The notes: generated by a model from the letters alone, not told the origin. A stretch of DNA of 22,596 nt from Prevotellaceae bacterium UBA1720 (GCA_002317475.1 DCIS01000060.1:1-22596), one strand, 5' to 3'. Positions 1 through 7,987 are shown, numbered from the stretch's first letter. Program-made: numbers and translations.

Positions 1-2910
1 GAGAATGTGAAGCCCAAATACAATCCTCTGGATACCGACATGTTGCTGAGCGATGCTCTGGATGCCCTCACCACAAAGGCAGAGAAAGACTCGCTGACCA
101 GCCTTACCACCACCAACGAGACACAGAAGAACCTCTCGCTGAGTGGTATCAAGGTGAATATCAGCACCAAGAAGCATCCTATGCCCTACGACCCTGCCAA
201 CTTCACCTTCAACTACAGCCACCAAGAGTCGCGCAAGGAGGGTGTCACCACCGTCTATGAGGTGGACAAAGTCTGGCGAGGCGGCATGAGTTACAGCTGG
301 TCGCCCAACTGGAAGGCATGGGAACCCTTCAAGAAACTGAAAACCAAGTCAAAATGGATGGATATCATCAAGGATCAGAACATCAATTTTGCGCCTCAGA
401 GCATCACGTTCAACACCGACTTGAACCGCACCTACTACGAACTGCAGGAGCGTGATATCGACAATATAGAGAATCCCACAGCACTGCCTCTGAACTTCAG
501 TCAGCAGTTCCTTTGGAACCGCGATTTCCAGCTGCGCTGGGATATCTTCAAGGCACTGCATTTCACCTTCCAGAGCGCCACACACGCAGAGGTGGAGGAA
601 CCCTACACCCCCGTCAACAAGGACCTCTACGCCGATGCCTACACGGCATGGAAAGACTCCGTGAAGACCAGCCTTCGCAGCTTCGGCCGTCCCATGGATT
701 ACAGTCAGTCGGTACAGCTCAGTTACAAGTTACCCATCAATCGCATCCCCATCTTCGACTGGGTAACGGCTGACGGTAGCTACAACGGCACCTACTCATG
801 GCGTCGCGGTACGGAACTGGAGGACGGTTCGACCCTGGGTAACACCATCAATACCCAGCGCCAGCTCAACTTCAACGGCAAGTTCAACCTCGAGACCCTC
901 TACAATCACTCTAAGTTCCTCAAGGATACTAACAAGCGATTCTCAGCCTCTTCTGCCAAGACGTCAGCCAAGAAGAAGGTAGACGAGAAGAAGAAAGCCG
1001 ATGAAGCCAAGAAGAAGGAGAAAGAGGACATGAAGAAACTCCAGGCACAGGCAGAGGAGGAGGCAAAGCGCACGGGTGAATCGGCTGACAGCGTGCTCTA
1101 CCGTCTCGCCTCAAAGAAGCAGGGCAATGCCCGTGGTGTGAGCAACCAAAAGGCTGATACCAAGAAGACCAAGGGCTTTGCCCAGGAGGTGCAATTGAAG
1201 ACCGACACCACCGTCACCGTCAGCCATGGGCAGAAGAGCAAGCGACTCATCGTGACGGCACGAGACAGTGCCGGACACACCTATCGTCTGGACTATAAGA
1301 TACTGGACGACAACAAGATCCTCGTCAAGAACCTGGATTCCATGAAGATACGCATCAATGTCATGGCCAAGGAACCCTTGGAGGAAAAGGCATTCTACAC
1401 CGCAGCACAGGCCACGGCACGATTCCTGATGATGGTGCGCAACGTCAGCGTGTCCTACCGCAACACCTATAACCTCTCTCTCCCAGGTTTCATCCCCGAC
1501 GTAGGTGATGCCTTAGGTCAACGCGCCCTCTTTGGCGGTGGTTTTGCACCAGGTATTGACTTCGGCCTGGGTATGGTAGGTGACTCCTATCTGGAGCGTG
1601 CCAAGGAGCACGGATGGTTGCTCTGTGCCGACAGCGTGGCTACCCCTGCCACCTCTGCCACTACCGAGGACCTTCAGCTGAAGGCCAGCCTGGAGCCCTT
1701 CACCGACCTGAAGATCGACCTCAGCGCCTCACGAACCGTCAACCGTAACCGTAGCGTACAATACATGTATGTGGGCAATCCTACAACAGAGACGGGTTCG
1801 TTCAACATGACAACCATCAGTATCGGAACCGCCTTCCAAGGTATGGGTAGTGCACGCAACGGCTATACCTCAAAAGCCTTCGAGAAATTCATGCAGTACC
1901 TACCCATCATGCAGCAACGTGTGGAGGCTCGCTATGCAGGTGTGGCATATCCCGCAAGCACGGGTCTACAAGGTACTTTTAACCCAGAAAATGGAACGGC
2001 ATCTATGTACAGTGCCGACGTGATGATACCTGCATTCCTGGCAGCCTACACGGGTGGTAATCCACACACTGCGAAGATGGAGATCTTCCCAAGCCTGAAG
2101 CGTTTGTTGCCCAACTGGACCATTAACTACAAAGGACTCAGCAACCTTCCCTTCCTACGCGATCATCTGAAATCCGTCACCATCAACCATGGCTATAAGA
2201 GCATCTTCACGATAGGTTCCTATAACACCTTCTCATCCTGGATGTCAGCCATGACAGGCAGCGATCTGGGCTTCGTGGAGAGCACTACGGGTGGGATCGT
2301 TCCCTCGTCAATGTACGATATCAGCACCGTAGCCATCAACGAGTCCTTCACACCCTTGGCAGGTATCAACGTAACCTTCCAGAACAACATGACCGCCAAG
2401 CTGGAGTATAAGACCACTCGCGTGCTGACCCTCTCCATGACCTCTGCGCAGATCAACGAGACAGCCTCCAAGGACATCGTCTTCGGTTGGGGATACAAGA
2501 TTGCTGACTTCAAGTTGGCACAACTCATCGGCAACAAGACTTCGCGTAAGGCTGCCAAGGCAAACAGCGGCAATGCCAATACCACAGACAGCAAAAACGC
2601 CAATAAATCGAACACCGCTTCACGTGCCTCATCACGAAGCAATTTCGCACACAGTCTGAACTTCAAGTTCGACTTCTCCCTGCGTAACCAGAGTGCTCTG
2701 ACGCGCGACATCCAGACTGGTCTTACCGAGGCAACCAGCGGAAACAAAGCCATCAAGACCAGTTTCCAGGCCGACTATGCCATGTCACGCCTTGTGACCA
2801 TGAGCATCTATTATGATCGTCAGCGCAATCAGCCACTCCTGTCCAACACATCCTATCCCACCATCACCCAGGACTTCGGTTTCAGCATGAAGTTCTCACT
2901 GACTCGCTAA
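1..2910 (+). CDS. sprA: SprA, T9SS outer-membrane translocon (C-terminal 969 residues; 5' end outside window)
   Basis: The frame is open from base 1, so the gene starts upstream and only the C-terminal part is seen. SprA (Sov in Porphyromonas) is the very large outer-membrane barrel through which T9SS cargo leaves the cell; the whole protein is usually over 2,000 residues. Visible here are many alternating beta-strand segments rich in Tyr, Thr and Asn, an NFSQQFLWNRDFQLRWD-type segment, and a terminal strand ending in FSMKFSLTR with an aromatic/Arg end typical of outer-membrane barrels. Two low-complexity, probably periplasmic or surface loops interrupt the barrel: a Lys/Glu/Ala-rich, coiled-coil-like stretch (about bases 940-1190) and an Asn/Ser/Lys-rich stretch (about 2535-2640). 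The family call rests on recognising the sequence and on other T9SS genes (porU, porV) in the window. No frameshift is seen. Confidence 0.87.
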   Translation, partial: ENVKPKYNPLDTDMLLSDALDALTTKAEKDSLTSLTTTNETQKNLSLSGIKVNISTKKHPMPYDPANFTFNYSHQESRKEGVTTVYEVDKVWRGGMSYSWSPNWKAWEPFKKLKTKSKWMDIIKDQNINFAPQSITFNTDLNRTYYELQERDIDNIENPTALPLNFSQQFLWNRDFQLRWDIFKALHFTFQSATHAEVEEPYTPVNKDLYADAYTAWKDSVKTSLRSFGRPMDYSQSVQLSYKLPINRIPIFDWVTADGSYNGTYSWRRGTELEDGSTLGNTINTQRQLNFNGKFNLETLYNHSKFLKDTNKRFSASSAKTSAKKKVDEKKKADEAKKKEKEDMKKLQAQAEEEAKRTGESADSVLYRLASKKQGNARGVSNQKADTKKTKGFAQEVQLKTDTTVTVSHGQKSKRLIVTARDSAGHTYRLDYKILDDNKILVKNLDSMKIRINVMAKEPLEEKAFYTAAQATARFLMMVRNVSVSYRNTYNLSLPGFIPDVGDALGQRALFGGGFAPGIDFGLGMVGDSYLERAKEHGWLLCADSVATPATSATTEDLQLKASLEPFTDLKIDLSASRTVNRNRSVQYMYVGNPTTETGSFNMTTISIGTAFQGMGSARNGYTSKAFEKFMQYLPIMQQRVEARYAGVAYPASTGLQGTFNPENGTASMYSADVMIPAFLAAYTGGNPHTAKMEIFPSLKRLLPNWTINYKGLSNLPFLRDHLKSVTINHGYKSIFTIGSYNTFSSWMSAMTGSDLGFVESTTGGIVPSSMYDISTVAINESFTPLAGINVTFQNNMTAKLEYKTTRVLTLSMTSAQINETASKDIVFGWGYKIADFKLAQLIGNKTSRKAAKANSGNANTTDSKNANKSNTASRASSRSNFAHSLNFKFDFSLRNQSALTRDIQTGLTEATSGNKAIKTSFQADYAMSRLVTMSIYYDRQRNQPLLSNTSYPTITQDFGFSMKFSLTR

Positions 2911-2916
2911 GAAGAA

Positions 2917-3028
2917 GGTTATGAGTGGTTATGAGTGGTTATGAATGGTTTGAAAGGTTATGTGTGGTTTAAAGGGTTAAACCCTAGGAGACCCTAGGAA
3001 GACCTAGAAAACCCTAGAAAACCCTAGT
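2917..3028 (+). repeat. Composite 10-bp-period tandem array after sprA
   Basis: The sprA-PPIase spacer is almost all short tandem repeat. The first half has seven GGTT-containing units starting at 2917, 2927, 2937, 2947, 2956, 2966 and 2975 (best copies ATGAGTGGTT). The second half has five units with starts of the CCTAG core at 2983, 2993, 3003, 3013 and 3023 (best copies ACCCTAGGAA), spaced exactly 10 bp. At the join, GGTTTAA (2966-2972) and TTAAACC (2977-2983) can form a 7-bp stem with an AGGG loop; no T tract follows, so a simple terminator is not supported. The rest of the 138-bp spacer is A-rich and leads to the PPIase start. The array lies in the 3' untranslated region of sprA and/or the leader of the next gene. 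Function unknown. Confidence 0.85.
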
Positions 3029-3048
3029 ACAAAAAATACAGTATCAAT

Positions 3049-3792
3049 ATGCAAATAAAATTACAGACATCTCTGGGCGACATCACCGTTCGCCTCTATG
3101 ACGAAACACCTCTTCATCGTGACAATTTCATCAAATTAGTGCAGGAAGGTTACTACGATGGCACCCTCTTCCACCGTGTCATCAAGGACTTCATGATCCA
3201 GGGCGGTGACCCCGACAGCAAGGGTGCACCTGCTGGCAAGATGCTGGGTACTGGTGGTCCCGACTATACCATTCCCGCTGAGATCCGGCCTAACCTCATC
3301 CATAAGCGCGGTGCTCTCGCAGCTGCTCGTCAGGGAGACGAGGTGAATCCTGAACGTCGCAGCAGTGGCAGCCAGTTCTACATCGCTTGGGGCCAGACCT
3401 ACAAAGAAGGACAGTTGGGCCAACTCAGCCGTCAGCTCCAGCAACAGGCTGAGCAGCAGGTGTTCAACGGTCTCGTAGCCAAGAACCGAAAGAAGGTTAT
3501 GGAACTGCGCAAGAACCGTGACCAAGAAGGACTGATGGACCTCCAGAATGAACTGATAGCCGAGACCAAAGCTATCATGGCAGAGAACCCCGCGGGTCTA
3601 TCTGACATCCAGAAGCAGACCTACAGCACCCTGGGAGGCGTGCCTCATCTCGATGGACAATACACCGTATTCGGTGAGGTGACAGAGGGGCTGGACATCG
3701 TGGAGAAGATACAGCAGGTCAAGACTGGCCGTGCCGACCGTCCCGAGACAGATGTCATTATCAGCAAGGCAACCATTGTCGTTTCAGAATAA
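3049..3792 (+). CDS. Cyclophilin-type peptidyl-prolyl cis-trans isomerase with helical insertion
   Basis: Catalyses cis-trans isomerisation of X-Pro bonds to help protein folding. Cyclophilin signatures are clear: LFHRVIKDFMIQGGDP (40-55, containing the catalytic-type Arg43 and Gln51), SGSQFYIA (106-113) and HLDGQYTVFGEV (200-211). The Trp usual at the cyclosporin-contact position is His200, as in many bacterial cyclophilins. At 247 residues it is longer than a minimal cyclophilin (about 165) because of a Gln/Lys/Glu-rich, probably helical insertion at about 115-192, between the SGSQF strand and the HLDG strand. No signal peptide or lipobox is visible, so a cytoplasmic place is inferred, although related Bacteroidetes proteins may be periplasmic. 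Start ATG at 3049 gives a start immediately before the first beta strand. It is followed 41 bp later by cca, which has its own promoter inside this gene's 3' end. Confidence 0.9.
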   Translation: MQIKLQTSLGDITVRLYDETPLHRDNFIKLVQEGYYDGTLFHRVIKDFMIQGGDPDSKGAPAGKMLGTGGPDYTIPAEIRPNLIHKRGALAAARQGDEVNPERRSSGSQFYIAWGQTYKEGQLGQLSRQLQQQAEQQVFNGLVAKNRKKVMELRKNRDQEGLMDLQNELIAETKAIMAENPAGLSDIQKQTYSTLGGVPHLDGQYTVFGEVTEGLDIVEKIQQVKTGRADRPETDVIISKATIVVSE

Positions 3793-3805
3793 ATGCGTAT
3801 ATTTG
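3776..3805 (+). promoter_or_regulatory. Bacteroidetes-type promoter for the tRNA nucleotidyltransferase gene
   Basis: TATATTTG at 3798-3805 matches the Bacteroidetes -7 consensus TAnnTTTG. A TTGT element at 3776-3779 lies 18 bp upstream, near the expected -33 spacing. The predicted transcript would start near 3811, about 23 bases before the cca ATG. The -33 element lies inside the end of the preceding PPIase gene. Consensus from known family biology; use here is inferred. Confidence 0.6.
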
Positions 3806-3833
3806 CACCAAATTTCGAACGCAAAGACTCTGA

Positions 3834-5300
3834 ATGAATACATATCTGACTGACGAAGAACTGGCCCAGATTCTCGACAAGCCCGTATTCCACCTAATTG
3901 GTGAGACAGCCGATTCGCTCGGTTTGGACTGTTACGTCGTGGGTGGCTATGTTCGCGACATCTTCCTGGAACGACCTTCGAAGGACATCGACGTGGTGGT
4001 GGTAGGCAGCGGCATTTCCGTAGCCGAAGCCCTCGTGAAGCGACTCAAGGGTGAGCACCGCAAAGCTCACCTTGCCGTCTATCGCAATTTTGGCACAGCA
4101 CAGGTCAAGATCTACGGCCGCGGCGACGAAGAGGATACCGAGGTGGAGTTTGTAGGAGCACGTCGTGAGAGTTACGACCGCGGTTCACGCAAGCCTATTG
4201 TGGAGGACGGCACGCTGGAGGAAGACCTTGACCGTCGCGACTTCACCATCAATGCCCTGGCCATCTGCCTCAACAAAGACCGTTTTGGACGTCTCATAGA
4301 CCAATTTGATGGTCTCGATGACATGGAGGATCGTATCATTCGCACACCCCTTGATCCCGACATTACCTTTAGCGACGACCCCCTGCGCATGATGCGATGC
4401 GTGCGTTTTGCCACTCAGTTAGGATTCCAGATCGATGACGAAACCTTTGCTGCCCTTGAGCGCAACAAGGAACGCATCAAGATCATCAGTCAAGAGCGCA
4501 TCATTGATGAACTGAATAAGATTATGCTTGCCCCTCACCCCTCGCGAGGTTGGTTCGAACTCTCTCGTTGTGGACTCTTACCCATCATTTTCCCCGAACT
4601 GGCAGCCCTTGAAGGTGTAGAGACCATGAACGGCCGTGCCCACAAGGACAACTTCCATCACACCATGGAGGTGCTGGAAAATGTAGCGAAGAAGGAAGCG
4701 GGACTATGGCTTCGCTGGACCACACTGCTGCACGACATCGGCAAACCACGTTCCAAGCGTTGGGAACCCACTATCGGCTGGACTTTCCACAACCACAATT
4801 TCATTGGCGAGAAGATGGTGCCGCAGATCTTCCGACGCATGAAGCTCCCCATGGACGAACGTATGAAATATGTACAAAAACTCGTCTCGCTACACATGCG
4901 TCCACAGGTCATTGCCGACGAAGAGGTCACCGACAGCGCTGTACGTCGCATGGTATTTGAAGCAGGCGATGACATCGATGACCTCATGACTCTCTGCGAG
5001 GCCGATATCACAAGCAAAAACGAGGTGAAGAAACAGCGTTTCCTGGACAATTTCCGCATGGTACGCGAGAAGATCGAGGATCTCAAGCAACGCGACTTCG
5101 TCCGCCTCTTCCAACCCTGTATCATGGGCGACGAGATCATGGAACGCTACCATCTCCCACCCTGCTCTACCGTTGGACTCCTCAAGCAAGCCCTGAAGGA
5201 CGCAGTCCTTGACGGCGACGTGCAGAACGAACGCGAGACGGCCCTCGCCTTCCTAGATAATCTTTGGGAAACAAAATACAAAAACCTAAATAATCAGTAA
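3834..5300 (+). CDS. cca: CCA-adding tRNA nucleotidyltransferase with HD domain
   Basis: Adds or repairs the 3' CCA end of tRNAs using CTP and ATP. The class II nucleotidyltransferase head is complete: GGYVRD (37-42), the metal-binding DID of SKDIDVVV (49-56), the RRDFTINALA motif (134-143) and DDPLRMMRCVRF (181-192), which lies in the NTP-selecting region. A C-terminal HD phosphohydrolase-type domain follows, with His275/His276 and LLHDIGKP (298-305) plus HNHNF (319-323). Length 488 residues is normal for the Bacteroidetes version. The substrate could in principle be poly(A) rather than CCA, since the families are close, but the RRDFTINALA motif and HD domain favour the tRNA enzyme. It ends 4 bp before the FKBP gene, so the two are probably co-transcribed. 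Confidence 0.9.
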   Translation: MNTYLTDEELAQILDKPVFHLIGETADSLGLDCYVVGGYVRDIFLERPSKDIDVVVVGSGISVAEALVKRLKGEHRKAHLAVYRNFGTAQVKIYGRGDEEDTEVEFVGARRESYDRGSRKPIVEDGTLEEDLDRRDFTINALAICLNKDRFGRLIDQFDGLDDMEDRIIRTPLDPDITFSDDPLRMMRCVRFATQLGFQIDDETFAALERNKERIKIISQERIIDELNKIMLAPHPSRGWFELSRCGLLPIIFPELAALEGVETMNGRAHKDNFHHTMEVLENVAKKEAGLWLRWTTLLHDIGKPRSKRWEPTIGWTFHNHNFIGEKMVPQIFRRMKLPMDERMKYVQKLVSLHMRPQVIADEEVTDSAVRRMVFEAGDDIDDLMTLCEADITSKNEVKKQRFLDNFRMVREKIEDLKQRDFVRLFQPCIMGDEIMERYHLPPCSTVGLLKQALKDAVLDGDVQNERETALAFLDNLWETKYKNLNNQ

Positions 5301-5304
5301 AATT

Positions 5305-5829
5305 ATGAAAAAGACACAAATCATCTTGATTGGCGTAGTAGTGGCTGTTCTTGCAGCCGTAGGCGTCATGGTTTATCAGAAGAAGCAGATTGAAAAGCAG
5401 CACCAGCAGGAACTTGCAGAGCAGGCCAATGCCAAGGATCCATGGGTGATAGCCAACGAGGAATGGCTTGACACCGTTGCCAAGGAGGAAGGAGCCCAGA
5501 AGACGGCTGACGGCATCGTCTACAAGGTTCTCCAGGCAGGCGAAGGCGCTATCCCCACCACCAAGAATACCGTTCGCGTACACTACGAAGGTAGCGATAT
5601 CAACGGCAAGGTTTTCGACAGCAGTTACGAGCGTAACGAACCTACAGAATTTGGTGTTACTCAGGTTATCAAGGGATGGACGGAAGTCCTTTGCATGATG
5701 CCTGTAGGTAGCAAGTGGGAGGTTTATATCCCCTCTGAACTGGCATACGGCAAGCAGGGTGCTGGCAACGACATCTACCCCAACTCAGCCCTCAAGTTCA
5801 TCATCGAACTCATTGACATCGTAGAATAA
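5305..5829 (+). CDS. Membrane-anchored FKBP-type peptidyl-prolyl isomerase
   Basis: A prolyl isomerase of 174 residues acting outside the cytoplasmic membrane. An N-terminal hydrophobic helix (about 5-24, after MKKT) has no lipobox and no obvious signal peptidase site, so it is probably an anchor. A charged linker (25-60) leads to one FKBP domain (about 70-173) with the family landmarks VRVHYEG (90-96), GKVFDSS (101-107), VIKGWTEVL (121-129), the ELAYG motif (145-149) and a closing LKFIIELIDI strand. It starts 4 bp after the cca stop codon. A hairpin terminator follows 15 bp after its own stop. Partners and specific clients are not evident. Confidence 0.9.
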   Translation: MKKTQIILIGVVVAVLAAVGVMVYQKKQIEKQHQQELAEQANAKDPWVIANEEWLDTVAKEEGAQKTADGIVYKVLQAGEGAIPTTKNTVRVHYEGSDINGKVFDSSYERNEPTEFGVTQVIKGWTEVLCMMPVGSKWEVYIPSELAYGKQGAGNDIYPNSALKFIIELIDIVE

Positions 5830-5844
5830 TCACCACACCACATA

Positions 5845-5885
5845 CAAAGAGAGGAGTCAACCCAACCGGTTGTCTCCTCTCTTTG
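5845..5885. terminator. Hairpin between convergent genes, probable bidirectional terminator
   Basis: CAAAGAGAGGAG (5845-5856) and CTCCTCTCTTTG (5874-5885) form a perfect 12-bp stem with a 17-base loop. The loop contains the palindrome CAACCGGTTG, which could form a nested stem. The element sits between the FKBP gene (+) and the lipoprotein gene (-) that converge on it. There is no strong T tract on either side, so efficiency is uncertain, but stem strength and placement support termination in both directions. Confidence 0.7.
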
Positions 5886-5904
5886 CATACATATAGTTAA
5901 TGGA

Positions 5905-6276
5905 CTATTCCCCGTAATGCTTGATATCTTCCTTGAGTTTGCGTTCATAAAACTGAACTTTCATGGAAAGACGCTCCCACTCCTCTCCCTCAGCAAACTG
6001 GACACTGTCACGTGATGCTGCGAGTTCGATGCTGTCGAGAACCAGGATGGCACGACGACGAGCATCAAGAGCCAAAGGAATGTCATGACGGAGACTCATA
6101 ATATGCCTGCGAGCCGAGGAATAATCCTCTGCACGGAGAGCTTTGCGAGCATCTTCGAGAAGAGAGGATCCTTGCGCTTCTGCTTTCTGACGATTACGCT
6201 CAGCCTGTGTCATTCCTGAACAGGATGCCAGAAAGGGAAGGCAAAGGATTGGGATATAGCGGGTGATATGATTCAT
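5905..6276 (-). CDS. Small predicted lipoprotein, function unknown
   Basis: I do not recognise a named family. From the ATG at 6276 the product is 123 residues, beginning with a type II signal peptide: MNHITRYIPILCLPFLASC, with lipobox LASC and the acylated Cys at residue 19. The mature part is charged and mostly helical by composition, with a MTQAERNRQKAEAQG stretch, an ARKALRAEDYSSARRHI segment resembling a helical hairpin, and a C-terminal amphipathic KVQFYERKLKEDI helix. This ATG is preferred over a TTG eight codons upstream (6300) because it gives a clean signal peptide. It lies 44 bp after the DUF4250 gene and is the last gene before the hairpin terminator. Probably an inner- or outer-membrane lipoprotein with a periplasmic coiled or TPR-like domain; the role is not known. 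Confidence 0.72.
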   Translation of the reverse strand: MNHITRYIPILCLPFLASCSGMTQAERNRQKAEAQGSSLLEDARKALRAEDYSSARRHIMSLRHDIPLALDARRRAILVLDSIELAASRDSVQFAEGEEWERLSMKVQFYERKLKEDIKHYGE

Positions 6277-6297
6277 GTTAGAACTATTCAGACTTTT

Positions 6298-6305
6298 CAA
6301 ACCTA
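6298..6305 (-). promoter_or_regulatory. Possible -7 box upstream of the lipoprotein gene
   Basis: On the minus strand this reads TAGGTTTG, matching TAnnTTTG, and would give a leader of about 16 bases before the ATG at 6276. No good -33 TTTG is seen at the expected distance, so this is a weak call; the gene may simply be read from the upstream operon. Confidence 0.3.
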
Positions 6306-6320
6306 TTAAACCCTTTGTAC

Positions 6321-6500
6321 TTACCAGTATTTCTTCTGTTCCTCATTGTACTCGAATCCGGCAGGATTGAGAACGGCATCAATATCATTGCGCTGGACAT
6401 GAAGATCGTCGCAGAGTTCCTCAATAGTGGCGTACTGGTCGCGTAACTTCATATTGATGAAACTGAGGAGCATAAAAGGGTCGGAAGGAAGCGAGTTCAT
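6321..6500 (-). CDS. DUF4250 family protein, 59 residues
   Basis: A short gene, ATG at 6500 and TAA at 6321-6323, starting MNSLPSDPFMLLSFINMKLR. The PSDPFMLLSFINMKLRD core, the EELCDDL segment and the NPAGFEYNEEQKKYW end match what I know of the DUF4250 domain, a family of about 55-residue proteins of unknown function found in Bacteroidetes and Firmicutes. The protein is a single full-length domain with no signal peptide or membrane segment, and is acidic and probably helical. The arrangement LPSDPFMLLSFINMKLRD followed by an ELCDD helix and a predicted turn suggests a small helical DNA- or protein-binding fold, which is inference only. It lies 23 bp after the rseP stop codon and 44 bp before the lipoprotein, so it is most likely a member of the same operon. 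Confidence 0.85.
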   Translation of the reverse strand: MNSLPSDPFMLLSFINMKLRDQYATIEELCDDLHVQRNDIDAVLNPAGFEYNEEQKKYW

Positions 6501-6523
6501 GAGGGTTGGGGGTTAAGGGATAA

Positions 6524-7921
6524 TCAGAAAACGAAACGCATGAGGTCGTTGCCGAAAGCCCATGCCATAAGAAGGATGAGGATACCCATACCAATGTATT
6601 CCGCCCAAGTCATGACCTTATCAGATGGTGGGCGACGGGTGATAGCCTCTATGAGCAGGAAGAAGATGTGACCGCCATCCAGACCGGGAATGGGAAGTAT
6701 GTTCATCACAGCCAACATGATACTGATGAGGGCAGTGAGGTTCCAGAAGGCAGACCAATCCCAGGTGTCAGGGAAGATGCTACCAATGGTGATAAAGGAA
6801 CCTACGCTCTTGGCACCTTTGGGAGTGAAGACGTACTTGAGGTCATGCACATAAGATACGGTCTTGTCCCAACCGTACTTGATACCGGCAGGAATACTAC
6901 TGAAAAGACTGTATTCAAGATGCTCGGGCTCCATATAGCTGAGCAGGTTGGTACGGGTGATGCCAAGCATGTATTTTTCGTTGAGCTGCATGGTGGCAGA
7001 GACGGTGTCAGCACCCTTGAGGAAGGTAATGTCCATCTGGCGGAGAGCCAGACTGTCCTCGCGTGAGCAACCAGCAGCCAAAACGTCGTTCTTGCGCTGC
7101 ATGATGCTATCAAACTGTGCCCAGCAAGTGATATTAACCTGATCGATGGCAAGAATGCGACTACCCTTTTCCAGCCCAACTTCCATAGCGGGTGTGCCAG
7201 GAAGAACAGAGTCAACCTCACAAGCAACAAAAGGAGTGAGGAAAGGAGGATTCATCTCGGACATCTCAAGCATATCGGGCAGGGATTCAGGCATATCGAG
7301 GACAACCTGCTTACCATCACGAAGGACGGTGACATTCTTGGCCTCGGAGAGAGGACGAATGATGTCGGCCTTGAAGTACTTCACCTCCTGACCATCGATA
7401 GCCACGGGGATATCGCCATTTTGAAAACCTACCTCACGGGCAGCTGTGTTGTAGACAAAACCACCAGGAATACGTTCCATAGGGATGAGGTCACGGCCCC
7501 AGGTAAACATGATAGCACTGTAGATGACAAGAGCGGTGATGAGATTCATCAGCACACCACCCACCATGATGAAGAAGCGCTTCAGGACAGACTGACTACG
7601 AAACTCGTCGGGCTGGGCAGGTTGCTTCATCTGCTCCTTGTCCATACTCTCGTCGATCATACCGGCAATCTTGACATATCCGCCAAGAGGTATCCAACCG
7701 ATACCATATTCGGTCTCATTGTCCTTGAAATATGGGAAAAGACGTGTAAACCACTTGTCACGAGTAGAAAACAGGTGGAACTTAGGATTGAAGAACATGT
7801 AGAACTTCTCCACACGAACCTTGAAGAGTTTGGAGAACATGAAGTGACCACCCTCGTGCAATACCACGAGGAGGCTGAGGCAGCAAAGCAGCTGCAGGGC
7901 TTTAATGAGTATAATGTTCAT
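6524..7921 (-). CDS. rseP: RseP site-2 intramembrane zinc metalloprotease
   Basis: Cleaves membrane-embedded segments of anti-sigma factors or signal-peptide remnants within the inner membrane. The zinc site is visible: HEGGH (22-26) in the first membrane helix and the LDGGH motif (414-418) in the last helices, which supplies the third zinc ligand. Between them are two PDZ-like regions, about 150-215 (with GFQNGDIPVAIDG) and about 235-330 (with GLEKGSRILAIDQ). Membrane helices are near 5-25, 115-140, 385-410 and 445-463. Length 465 residues is normal for the Bacteroidetes form. It is downstream of dxr by 66 bp, a gap that holds a strong hairpin close to the start codon. Substrate is not evident: no anti-sigma gene is in the window. 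Confidence 0.92.
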   Translation of the reverse strand: MNIILIKALQLLCCLSLLVVLHEGGHFMFSKLFKVRVEKFYMFFNPKFHLFSTRDKWFTRLFPYFKDNETEYGIGWIPLGGYVKIAGMIDESMDKEQMKQPAQPDEFRSQSVLKRFFIMVGGVLMNLITALVIYSAIMFTWGRDLIPMERIPGGFVYNTAAREVGFQNGDIPVAIDGQEVKYFKADIIRPLSEAKNVTVLRDGKQVVLDMPESLPDMLEMSEMNPPFLTPFVACEVDSVLPGTPAMEVGLEKGSRILAIDQVNITCWAQFDSIMQRKNDVLAAGCSREDSLALRQMDITFLKGADTVSATMQLNEKYMLGITRTNLLSYMEPEHLEYSLFSSIPAGIKYGWDKTVSYVHDLKYVFTPKGAKSVGSFITIGSIFPDTWDWSAFWNLTALISIMLAVMNILPIPGLDGGHIFFLLIEAITRRPPSDKVMTWAEYIGMGILILLMAWAFGNDLMRFVF

Positions 7922-7927
7922 ATCAGA

Positions 7928-7963
7928 CCCCCAAGCCCCTTAAGGGGAGTTAGACTGTGGGGG
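7928..7963. other. GC-rich nested inverted repeat 6 bp upstream of rseP
   Basis: CCCCCA (7928-7933) and TGGGGG (7958-7963) can pair around an inner perfect 12-bp palindrome, CCCCTTAAGGGG (7936-7947). On the rseP transcript the hairpin would end six bases before the ATG (7919-7921), covering the usual ribosome landing area. The base composition is much richer in G and C than the neighbouring AT-rich spacer. It may be a dispersed repeat element; copies elsewhere cannot be checked here. Confidence 0.75.
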
Positions 7964-7987
7964 ACAGCTTTTTATTATTACATTAAT

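Noticed and set aside
2220..2756. A 178-codon minus-strand open frame inside sprA
   Set aside because: Lies wholly within sprA, shows no motif, and is explained by sprA codon bias.
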